Positions 51,243 to 58,728 of a DNA stretch of 64,000 bases are shown piece by piece. The position numbers were made by a program, and so were the translations under genes. Below the pieces are notes generated by a model. The model had not been told where the DNA came from and searched no databases. It was given only the letters and a program-made list of their open reading frames with translations. Positions within the stretch are counted from its first letter, which is position 1. Each line of letters begins with the position of its first letter. This DNA comes from Actinocorallia populi (GTDB lineage: Bacteria > Actinomycetota > Actinomycetes > Streptosporangiales > Streptosporangiaceae): the NCBI RefSeq assembly GCF_002995495.1, contig NZ_PVZV01000015.1:1-64000 (forward strand). Reading direction: 5' to 3'.

Positions 51243-51772
51243 GCGGGGCGCCGCGCCGGGTCCTCGTGGCGGGGATCGGCAACGTGTTCCTGAGCGACGA
51301 CGGCTTCGGCGTCGAGGTCGTCCGCCGGATCGACACCGGGAGCCTTCCCGGCGGCGTCCGGGTCGCCGACTACGGCATCCGCGGCGTCCACCTGGCCTAC
51401 GAGCTGCTCGACCGCGCCCCCGACACGCTGATCATGGTGGACGCCGTCCCGCTGGAGGGCCCGCCGGGGACGCTGGCCGTGCTGGAGGTCGGCGGCCGGG
51501 ACCTCGACGCGGCGGGCGGCGCCGTCCCCGTCGACGCGCACGGCCTGCACCCGCTGGCCGTGCTGCTGCTGCTGCGCAGGCTCGGCGGCGAGGCGGGCCG
51601 CGTGCTGGTCGCGGGCTGCCGCCCCGCCTCGGTCGAGGAGGGCATGGGGCTGACGGGGCCGGTGGCCGCCGCCGTGCCCGAGGCGGTCCGCCTGGTCACG
51701 GAACTGGCCCGCGCCGAGGCCCTGGCGGCCCCAGGCGATGAACCGGACATGAGGGAGCGTGCCGATGCATGA
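51239..51772 (+). CDS. Hydrogenase maturation endopeptidase (HyaD/HybD family)
   Basis: 177 residues. The N-terminal motif GIGNVFLSDDGFGVEVV is characteristic; an Asp in MVDAVPL and a His in DAHGLHPLAVL fill the other nickel-contact positions. It removes the C-terminal peptide of the large subunit after nickel insertion. The large subunit here has such an extension. It overlaps hypA. Confidence 0.9.
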
Positions 51773-52121
51773 GATGGGACTGTGCGACGCCATCGCCGAG
51801 GCGGTGCTGAAGCGGGCCGGCGGCCGTCGCGTACGCGGCGTACGGGTGCGGATCAGCGGCCATCCCGTGGACCCGGAGGTGATCGACCAGGGGTACCGGC
51901 TGGCCGCGGCGGGCACACCGGCCGCGGACGCCCTGCTGGAGGTGGTGCAGGAACCGGGCACGGTGCGCTGCCGTGCCTGCGGCGGCGGCGCTCCGGCCGA
52001 CGACGCCGTGCACCTGGTCGCCTGCCCGCGCTGCGGCGGCCTGGACGTCGAGGTCGCGGCGGGGAGCGGTGCGGTACTGGAGTCCATCACCGTCGACGAG
52101 CCCGCGGAGACGAGCGGCTGA
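51765..52121 (+). CDS. hypA: Hydrogenase nickel incorporation protein HypA
   Basis: 118 residues. I chose the ATG at 51765 because it gives the essential MHE start (nickel-binding His2). A GTG at 51759 would not. The zinc site is CRAC then CPRC. HypA normally works with HypB, but no hypB is in this window. It overlaps the protease gene by 8 bp. Confidence 0.92.
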   Translation: MHEMGLCDAIAEAVLKRAGGRRVRGVRVRISGHPVDPEVIDQGYRLAAAGTPAADALLEVVQEPGTVRCRACGGGAPADDAVHLVACPRCGGLDVEVAAGSGAVLESITVDEPAETSG

Positions 52122-52135
52122 AGGAGGGAACGGCG

Positions 52136-53203
52136 ATGACTTCCACGACCGGACGCGCCGGAGGCGCGGGAACCGGGTTCGAGGAGATCCACGTCCTGTG
52201 GATCTCCGAGGGGATGAGCTGCGACGGCGACACCGTCTCGGTCACGGCCGCCTCCCGGCCCGCCATCGAGGACGTGGTCAACGGCCTGATACCGGGCCTG
52301 CCGAAGGTGCACCTGCACAACAAGGTGCTCTCGCCGACACTGGGCGGGGAGGAGTTCCTCGCCCCCTTCCGGGCCGCGGCGGCCGGGGAGCTGGAGCCGT
52401 TCGTCTTCGTGCTGGAGGGCTCGGTCCCCAACGAGAAGATCAACGGCGAGGGCTACTGGACGTCGTTCGGCAACGACCTGACGACCGGCGAGCCGCTGAC
52501 GCTGAACACGTGGATCGACGCGCTGTCGGCCAGGGCGTGGGCCGTGGTCGCCGCGGGCACCTGCGCCGCCTACGGCGGCATCCACGCCATGGAGGGCAAC
52601 CCGACCGGGTCGATGGGGCTCGCCGACTACCTGGGCTGGGACTTCACCTCCCGGGGCGGGCTGCCCATCGTCAACGTCCCCGGCTGCCCCGTCCAGCCCG
52701 ACAACTTCATGGAGACCCTCACCTGGCTGCTCTACCACGCGGCCGGGACCGCGCCGCCGCCCCCGCTGGACGAGATGCTGCGCCCGACGTGGCTGTTCGG
52801 CAACACCGTGCACGACGGATGCGACCGCGCGGCCTCCTACGAGCAGGCGGTCTTCGCCGACACCTACAACTCCCAGCAGTGCCTGGTGAAGATCGGGTGC
52901 TGGGGCCCGGTCGTCAAGTGCAACGTGCCCAAGCGGGGCTGGATGGGCGGTCTCGGCGGCTGCCCGAACGTCGGAGGCATCTGCATCGCCTGCACGATGC
53001 CGGGTTTCCCGGACAAGTTCATGCCGTTCATGGACGAGCCGCCGGGGGCGCGGCTGTCGTCCACGCTCATCAAGCCCTACGGGGCGTTCATCCGGCGGAT
53101 GCGCGGCATCACCAGCGGCACGGTGGACAAGGAGCCCAGGTGGCACCACAACCGTGACGTGCTGACCAGCGGCTACCGGCCGCACAAGCGAGCTCGCAGA
53201 TAG
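52136..53203 (+). CDS. hhyS: [NiFe]-hydrogenase small subunit, group 1h-like (actinobacterial type)
   Basis: 355 residues. HVLWISEGMSCDGDTV carries Cys29, but Asp32 stands where the second proximal-cluster Cys normally lies (CTGC in standard enzymes). An Asp ligand here is known from actinobacterial-type hydrogenases. Further motifs are GTCAAYGG, VPGCPVQPDN, HDGCDRAASYEQ, CLVKIGCWGPVVKCN and GGCPNVGGICIACTMPGFPD. No Tat signal is seen, so the enzyme is probably on the cytoplasmic side. Ribosome site AAGGAGG. Confidence 0.9.
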   Translation: MTSTTGRAGGAGTGFEEIHVLWISEGMSCDGDTVSVTAASRPAIEDVVNGLIPGLPKVHLHNKVLSPTLGGEEFLAPFRAAAAGELEPFVFVLEGSVPNEKINGEGYWTSFGNDLTTGEPLTLNTWIDALSARAWAVVAAGTCAAYGGIHAMEGNPTGSMGLADYLGWDFTSRGGLPIVNVPGCPVQPDNFMETLTWLLYHAAGTAPPPPLDEMLRPTWLFGNTVHDGCDRAASYEQAVFADTYNSQQCLVKIGCWGPVVKCNVPKRGWMGGLGGCPNVGGICIACTMPGFPDKFMPFMDEPPGARLSSTLIKPYGAFIRRMRGITSGTVDKEPRWHHNRDVLTSGYRPHKRARR

Positions 53204-53222
53204 CGGGGGAGGACCGCGGACG

Positions 53223-55019
53223 ATGGCCATCACCGATCCACGCACGGCGGAGACCGGGACGCCCGGACAGCTGGTCGAGATGTCGTGGGATCCGATCACC
53301 CGCATCATCGGGAACCTGGGCGTCTACACGAAGATCGACTTCGCGAACCGGCGGGTCGCCGAGTGCCACGTGACATCGTCGATGTTCCGCGGCTACTCGG
53401 TGTTCATGAAGGGCAAGGACCCGCGCGACGCCGGGTTCATCACCAGCCGCATCTGCGGCATCTGCGGCGACAACCACACCACCTGCTCGGTGTACGCGCA
53501 GAACATGGCGTACGGGATCAAGACCCCGCCGCTGGGCGAGTGGATCATCAACCTCGGCGAGGCCGCCGAGTACCTGTTCGACCACACGATCTTCCAGGAC
53601 AACCTGGTCTTCGTCGACTACTGCGAGGCCATGGTCAAGGACACCAACCCCGGCGTCCTGCGGCGCGCCCGCGAGACCCTCGCGCCGAACTCCGGCGTCC
53701 ACGGGTACCGCACGATCGCCGACATCATGGAGGCGTACAACCCGTTCGAGGGCACCGTCTACAAGGAGGCGCTGCGGATCAGCCGCATCACCCGCGAGAT
53801 GTTCTGCCTGATGGAGGGGCGGCACGTGCACCCCTCCACCGTCTACCCGGGCGGCGTGGGGACGGTGCCGACCCCGACGGTCTTCACCGACTACCTGACC
53901 CGGTTGCTGAAGGTCGTGGACTTCGTGAAGAAGGCCGTCGCCATGAACGACGACGTCTTCGACTTCTTCTACGAGGCGCTGCCCGGCTACGAGGAGGTGG
54001 GGCGCCGCCGCGTCATGCTCGGCTGCTGGGGCGCCTTCCAGGACCCGAACGTCGTCGACTACCGCTACGAGACGATGAGCGGCTGGGGCAGATCGATGTT
54101 CGTGACGCCCGGCATCGTCGTGGACGGGCGGCTGCTCACCACCGACCTCGTCGACATCAACCTGGGCATCCGCATCCTGCTGGGCAGCTCCTACTACGAC
54201 GACTGGGTCAACACCGAGCCGTTCGTCCCCACCGATCCGCTCGGCAACCCCGTCGACATGCGCCACCCGTGGAACCAGACCACGCTGCCCGTGCCGCAGA
54301 AACGCGACTTCGAGGACAAGTACAGCTGGGTGATGAGCCCCCGCTGGTACGACCCGGCCTCCGAGCAGCACCTCGCCCTGGACACGGGGGGCGGCGCCTT
54401 CGCCCGGCTCTACACCACCGCCCTGGCCGGCCTCGTGGATACGCCGTACGTGAAGTCCACCGGCTCGAGCGTCCGGATCTCGCTGCCGCGCGGCGAGGAT
54501 TTGCCGGAGACGACGCTGGAGTGGCGCATCCCGCCGTGGTCCAACGCGATCGAGCGCAACCGCGCCCGCACCTACTTCATCGCCTACGCCGCCGCGATGG
54601 CGGTGCACTTCGTCGAGCAGGCGCTGGGCCTGGTCAGATCGGGGGACTGCGAGGTGTTCCAGCCGTTCGACGTCCCCGACGACGCGATCGGCGCCGGTTT
54701 CCACGAGGCGGTGCGGGGCGTGCTGTCGCACCACCTGGTGGTCCGGGACAAGAAGATCGCCAACTACCACCCGTACCCGCCCACGCCCTGGAACGCCAGC
54801 CCGCGCGACATCCACGGCACGCCGGGCCCGTACGAGGACGCGGTGCAGGACATGCCGATCTTCGAGGAGAACGGGCCGGACGACTTCCGCGGCGTCGACA
54901 TCATGCGCGCCGTGCGCAGCTTCGACCCGTGCCTGCCCTGCGGGGTGCACATGTACCTCGGCAAGGGGCGCACCCTGGAGAAGCTGCACTCGCCGATGTT
55001 CGGGGCCTCCCATGGCTGA
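53223..55019 (+). CDS. hhyL: [NiFe]-hydrogenase large subunit, group 1h-like
   Basis: 598 residues. The L1 motif RICGICGDNHTTCS contains Cys78 and Cys81. The L2 motif FDPCLPCGVH contains Cys570 and Cys573, and 22 residues follow His576; this tail should be cleaved during maturation. The motifs fit the high-affinity H2-oxidising actinobacterial group. It oxidises H2 and sends electrons through the small-subunit clusters. It overlaps the NifU-like gene by 8 bp. Confidence 0.93.
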   Translation: MAITDPRTAETGTPGQLVEMSWDPITRIIGNLGVYTKIDFANRRVAECHVTSSMFRGYSVFMKGKDPRDAGFITSRICGICGDNHTTCSVYAQNMAYGIKTPPLGEWIINLGEAAEYLFDHTIFQDNLVFVDYCEAMVKDTNPGVLRRARETLAPNSGVHGYRTIADIMEAYNPFEGTVYKEALRISRITREMFCLMEGRHVHPSTVYPGGVGTVPTPTVFTDYLTRLLKVVDFVKKAVAMNDDVFDFFYEALPGYEEVGRRRVMLGCWGAFQDPNVVDYRYETMSGWGRSMFVTPGIVVDGRLLTTDLVDINLGIRILLGSSYYDDWVNTEPFVPTDPLGNPVDMRHPWNQTTLPVPQKRDFEDKYSWVMSPRWYDPASEQHLALDTGGGAFARLYTTALAGLVDTPYVKSTGSSVRISLPRGEDLPETTLEWRIPPWSNAIERNRARTYFIAYAAAMAVHFVEQALGLVRSGDCEVFQPFDVPDDAIGAGFHEAVRGVLSHHLVVRDKKIANYHPYPPTPWNASPRDIHGTPGPYEDAVQDMPIFEENGPDDFRGVDIMRAVRSFDPCLPCGVHMYLGKGRTLEKLHSPMFGASHG

Positions 55020-55533
55020 GCGGCTGGACGCGCCGGCCGTCGCCGACCGGCTGACCCGGCTCGAGGGCCTCCTCGGCGAACTGGAGTCGATCCCCGGCGC
55101 GACCGCCGCCAAGGCGCTCGACGCCGTCACCCTGCTCACCGAGGTGTACGGGGAGGCCCTGGCGCGGATCCTGGAGCGGGCGGCCGAGGGCGGCGAGCCG
55201 GCCGACGACGAGCTCGTCGGCCACCTGCTGGTCCTGCACGAGCTCCACCCCGAACCGCTGGAGCGGCGGGTCGAACGGGCGCTGGAACGGCTCGGCCCGC
55301 TCCTGCGCGGCGGCGAGGCGCGGTTCGACGGCGTCGAGGGCGCCGTCGCCCGCGTCGTGCTCTCGGGCGGCGGTTGCGGCGGCTCGGGCCGGGCCGCGGA
55401 CGTCGTGCGGGACGCGGTGCTGGCGATCGCGCCGGAACTGACGGAGGTCCGGGTGAGCCCGCCGCGCCGGAAGCCCGCCTTCATCCCGGTCGAGTCGCTG
55501 CTGGGCGGCATGGCTCCGAAGGCGGCGCCGTGA
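55012..55533 (+). CDS. NifU-like domain protein of the hydrogenase operon
   Basis: 173 residues. A helical N-terminal part (1-100) precedes a NifU C-terminal-like domain (about 105-165: FDGVEGAVARVVLSGG, then GRAADVVRDAVLAIAPELTEV). The usual CxxC is reduced to CGGS with a single Cys122, so it may not hold a classic cluster. It probably assists iron-sulfur delivery to the small subunit. Overlaps both neighbours. Confidence 0.75.
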   Translation: MAERLDAPAVADRLTRLEGLLGELESIPGATAAKALDAVTLLTEVYGEALARILERAAEGGEPADDELVGHLLVLHELHPEPLERRVERALERLGPLLRGGEARFDGVEGAVARVVLSGGGCGGSGRAADVVRDAVLAIAPELTEVRVSPPRRKPAFIPVESLLGGMAPKAAP

Positions 55534-56123
55534 ACTCGACGGCGCTCGGCCGGGTGATCCGGCGCGCGGAGTCCCGTGCCCGCGAGAGGGCCGAGCCGTG
55601 CGGGATGTGCGGGATCCCGGTGGAGAAGGAGCACACCCATCTCCTGGACGAGCGCGGCGGCGCCCTGCTGTGCGTCTGCCGGGCCTGCTCCGTGCTGTTC
55701 CCCGAGGAGAACGGCCGCTACCGGCGGGTGCCCAGCCGCCGGATCCGGCTCACCGGAGTGCGTCCCGACGACCTGGGCGTCCCGGTCGGGCTGGCGTTCT
55801 TCACCCGCGACGCGCAGGGCGCCGTCACCGCGCACTACCCGAGCCCGATGGGGACCACCGGCTGGACGGTCGAACCGGCGGTCTGGGCGGCGGCGGTCGC
55901 GGCCTGCCCTCCGCTGGAGACCCTGGCCCCGGGCGTCGAAGCGCTGCTGGTCAACGCGGTCCGCGACGCCGACGAACGGTGGCTGGTGCCCGTGGACGAC
56001 TGCTACCGGCTGGTGGCGATCATCCGCGGGTCCTGGAAGGGCCTGTCCGGGGGGACCCGGGTGTGGCCGGAGATCGAGGCGTTCTTCACGCGCCTCGCGG
56101 AAGGAGAGTCATGCCGCACGTGA
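55530..56123 (+). CDS. DUF5947 family protein
   Basis: 197 residues from a GTG. An N-terminal zinc-ribbon- or rubredoxin-like part has Cys24-X2-Cys27 and Cys50-X2-Cys53 (CGMC, CRAC). The rest is uncharacterised. Genes of this type sit beside actinobacterial hydrogenase genes; the metal site suggests electron transfer or protection during assembly, as an inference. Confidence 0.7.
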   Translation: MNSTALGRVIRRAESRARERAEPCGMCGIPVEKEHTHLLDERGGALLCVCRACSVLFPEENGRYRRVPSRRIRLTGVRPDDLGVPVGLAFFTRDAQGAVTAHYPSPMGTTGWTVEPAVWAAAVAACPPLETLAPGVEALLVNAVRDADERWLVPVDDCYRLVAIIRGSWKGLSGGTRVWPEIEAFFTRLAEGESCRT

Positions 56124-56224
56124 GGAAGTCCACGCTCCTCGTGCCCGCGGGGGCGTTCGCCGCGTTCCTGTTCTGGCAGAACCTGCCGGCGATCCGGCGC
56201 TACCTGCGCATCCGGCGGATGTGA
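56111..56224 (+). CDS. 37-residue membrane miniprotein (DUF6893-like)
   Basis: One hydrophobic helix (LLVPAGAFAAFLFW, about 9-22) is flanked by basic residues, with a tail IRRYLRIRRM. The ATG has a GGAGAG site and overlaps the DUF5947 gene by 13 bp. Its stop is 5 bp from hypC. The basic tail implies a membrane-attached adaptor, perhaps tethering the hydrogenase or an electron carrier. Confidence 0.7.
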   Translation: MPHVRKSTLLVPAGAFAAFLFWQNLPAIRRYLRIRRM

Positions 56225-56229
56225 CCGGG

Positions 56230-56502
56230 ATGTGCCTCGGTATCCCCGGAGAGATCGTGGAGCTCCTGCCCGGCCGCGGCGACCTCGCCACGGTCGAGGT
56301 CGCCGGCGTCCGGCGGCCGATCAGCGTCGGCCTGCTCGGACCGGAGGGCGTACGCCCGGGTGACTGGGTGCTGGTGCACGTCGGCTTCGCCATGTCGCGG
56401 ATCGACGAGGCGGAGGCGGCGGCGACCCTGGCCCTGCTCGAAGGGCTCGGCCGGGCGTACGCCGACGAGCTCGAGGCGCTCGCCGACTCCGACATCACCT
56501 GA
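56230..56502 (+). CDS. hypC: Hydrogenase assembly chaperone HypC
   Basis: 90 residues. I chose the ATG at 56230 since HypC needs an N-terminal MC (MCLGIPGEIVEL) with Cys2; the GTG at 56221 would bury it. PISVGLLGPEGVRPGDWVLVHVGFAMSRIDE is standard HypC. It shuttles the Fe(CN)2CO group between HypD and the large subunit. Slightly longer than average at the C-terminus. Confidence 0.92.
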   Translation: MCLGIPGEIVELLPGRGDLATVEVAGVRRPISVGLLGPEGVRPGDWVLVHVGFAMSRIDEAEAAATLALLEGLGRAYADELEALADSDIT

Positions 56503-56530
56503 CGGGCCACAACGACGAGGAAGGACCGGC

Positions 56531-57658
56531 ATGCGGTTCGTCGACGAGTACCGGGACGGCGGCAGGGCCAGGGCGCTGGCCGCGCGGATCGCCGCGCTGT
56601 GCGAGCCCGGCAGGCACTACAAGTTCATGGAGGTGTGCGGCGGCCACACCCACACCATCTACAGGCACGGCCTGGAGGACCTCCTCCCCAGGCAGGTGGA
56701 GCTGGTGCACGGACCCGGCTGCCCGGTGTGCGTGATCCCGATGGGCCGGATCGACGACGCCGTCGCCATCGCCCGCGAGCCCGGCGTGATCATGACGTCG
56801 TTCGGTGACCTGATGCGGGTGCCCGGCGGCGCCGGCTCGTTCCTGGACGCCAAGGCGCGGGGCGCCGACGTGCGCATGGTCTACTCGCCCCTGGACGCGC
56901 TCCGGATCGCCCGCGAGAACCCCGGCCGCCGTGTGGTGTTCATGGCGATCGGCTTCGAGACCACCGCGCCGTCCACCGCGGTGACCGTGCTGCGGGCCGC
57001 GGCCGAGGGCGTCGCCAACTTCTCGGTCTTCTGCAACCACGTCACGATCATCCCGGCGATCAAGGCGATCCTGGACTCGCCGGACCTGCGCCTGGACGGC
57101 TTCCTCGGCCCCGGCCACGTCTCCACCGTCATCGGCTGCCGCCCGTACGGGTTCATCGCCCGCGACCACGGCAGGCCGCTGGTGTGCGCGGGCTTCGAGC
57201 CGCTCGACGTGCTGCAGTCGGTGCACATGCTGCTGCGGCAGCTCGCCGAGGGCCGCTGCGAGGTGGAGAACCAGTACGCGCGGGTCGTCCCCTGGGAGGG
57301 CAACCGCAGGGCGCTGGAGGCCATCGGGCGGACCATGGAACCGCGCCCGCACTTCGAGTGGCGCGGGCTCGGCTTCATCTCCCACTCGGCGCTGCGGCTG
57401 CGCGAGGAGTACGCCGCCCACGACGCCGAGCGGATCTTCGACCTGCCGGGAGTCCGGGTCGCCGACCCCAAGGCGTGCCAGTGCGGCGAGGTGCTCAAGG
57501 GCGCCATCAAACCGTGGGAGTGCAAGGTGTTCGGCACCGCCTGCACCCCGGAGACCCCCATAGGCACGTGCATGGTCTCCTCGGAGGGCGCCTGCGCCGC
57601 CTACTACAACTACGGACGGTTCACCAGGGAACGGGTACGGGAGGCGACACGCGCATGA
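56531..57658 (+). CDS. hypD: Hydrogenase maturation protein HypD
   Basis: 375 residues. CGGHTHTIYRHG and GPGCPVCV carry the active-site cysteines. The C-terminal CQCGEVLKG, CKVFGTACTPETPIGTC and SEGACAAYY bind the [4Fe-4S] cluster. It assembles the Fe(CN)2CO centre with HypC. Its stop overlaps the hypE start (ATGA). Confidence 0.95.
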   Translation: MRFVDEYRDGGRARALAARIAALCEPGRHYKFMEVCGGHTHTIYRHGLEDLLPRQVELVHGPGCPVCVIPMGRIDDAVAIAREPGVIMTSFGDLMRVPGGAGSFLDAKARGADVRMVYSPLDALRIARENPGRRVVFMAIGFETTAPSTAVTVLRAAAEGVANFSVFCNHVTIIPAIKAILDSPDLRLDGFLGPGHVSTVIGCRPYGFIARDHGRPLVCAGFEPLDVLQSVHMLLRQLAEGRCEVENQYARVVPWEGNRRALEAIGRTMEPRPHFEWRGLGFISHSALRLREEYAAHDAERIFDLPGVRVADPKACQCGEVLKGAIKPWECKVFGTACTPETPIGTCMVSSEGACAAYYNYGRFTRERVREATRA

Positions 57659-58728
57659 CGACCGAACAGCAGGTGCTCGACCGCATCGAACGCGCACGGC
57701 GGCGCGCCCCCAGAGTGCGCGAGGAGCACATCACGCTCGCGCACGGAGCGGGGGGCAAGGCCACCCAGACCCTCGTCGAGGACGTCTTCGTCGGCGCGTT
57801 CGGCAACCCGGCCCTCGAACCGCTGGACGACGGCGCCGTCCTGGAGCTGGGAACGTCCCGGATGGTCATGACCACCGACTCCTACGTCGTCTCCCCGGTG
57901 TTCTTCCCCGGCGGAGACATCGGAGACCTCGCCGTCAACGGCACGGTCAACGACCTGGCCGTCTCCGGGGCCCGCCCGCTGTACCTGTCCGCCGGCTTCA
58001 TCCTGGAGGAGGGCTTCCCGGTGGAGGACCTGCGGCGCGTCACGGCGTCCATGTCCGCCGCCGCCCTGCGCGCCGGCGTCGCGATCGTCACCGGCGACAC
58101 CAAGGTCGTCCAGCGGGGCAAGGGCGACGGCTGCTACGTCACCACCACGGGCGTCGGCGTCCTGGACCGCCCCGCCGTACTCGGCGCCGCCCACGTTCGC
58201 CCCGGCGACGCGATCCTCGTCTCCGGCCCCGTCGGCGATCACGGCGTGACCGTCATGCTGGCCAGAGGCGAGCTGGACCTGGCCGCCGACCTCGTCTCCG
58301 ACACCGCGCCCCTGCACACCCTGGCCGCGGCCCTCCTGGACGCCCTCCCCGGTGAGGTGCGCATGCTGCGCGACGCGACCCGGGGCGGCACGGCGACCGT
58401 CCTCAACGAGGTCGCTCGGGGCGCCGGAGTCGCGATGATCGTGCACGAGTCCGCCGTGCCGGTCCGCCCCGCGGTCACCGGGGCCTGCGAACTCCTGGGC
58501 ATCGACCCTCTCTATGTGGCGTGCGAAGGCCGTTTCGTCGCCTTCGTGGCGGGGGACCGCGCCGAAACCGCCCTCGCCGCACTCCGCTCCCACCCCCAAG
58601 GCCAGGAAGCCGCCCTGATCGGCCGGGTGGAGGCCGCGCCCTCCGGGCTCGTCCTCCTCAAGACCGCCTTCGGCGGCACCCGCATCATCGACCTACTCGT
58701 CGGCGATCCGCTGCCCCGCATCTGCTGA
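57655..58728 (+). CDS. hypE: Hydrogenase maturation protein HypE
   Basis: 357 residues. The AIR-synthase-like core has AHGAGGKATQTLVEDVF and LDDGAVL; the C-terminus ends PRIC, with the Cys that carries the thiocarboxamide later dehydrated to thiocyanate, the cyanide donor. HypF supplies the carbamoyl group. Its 3' end overlaps convergent hypF by 36 bp. Confidence 0.95.
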   Translation: MTTEQQVLDRIERARRRAPRVREEHITLAHGAGGKATQTLVEDVFVGAFGNPALEPLDDGAVLELGTSRMVMTTDSYVVSPVFFPGGDIGDLAVNGTVNDLAVSGARPLYLSAGFILEEGFPVEDLRRVTASMSAAALRAGVAIVTGDTKVVQRGKGDGCYVTTTGVGVLDRPAVLGAAHVRPGDAILVSGPVGDHGVTVMLARGELDLAADLVSDTAPLHTLAAALLDALPGEVRMLRDATRGGTATVLNEVARGAGVAMIVHESAVPVRPAVTGACELLGIDPLYVACEGRFVAFVAGDRAETALAALRSHPQGQEAALIGRVEAAPSGLVLLKTAFGGTRIIDLLVGDPLPRIC

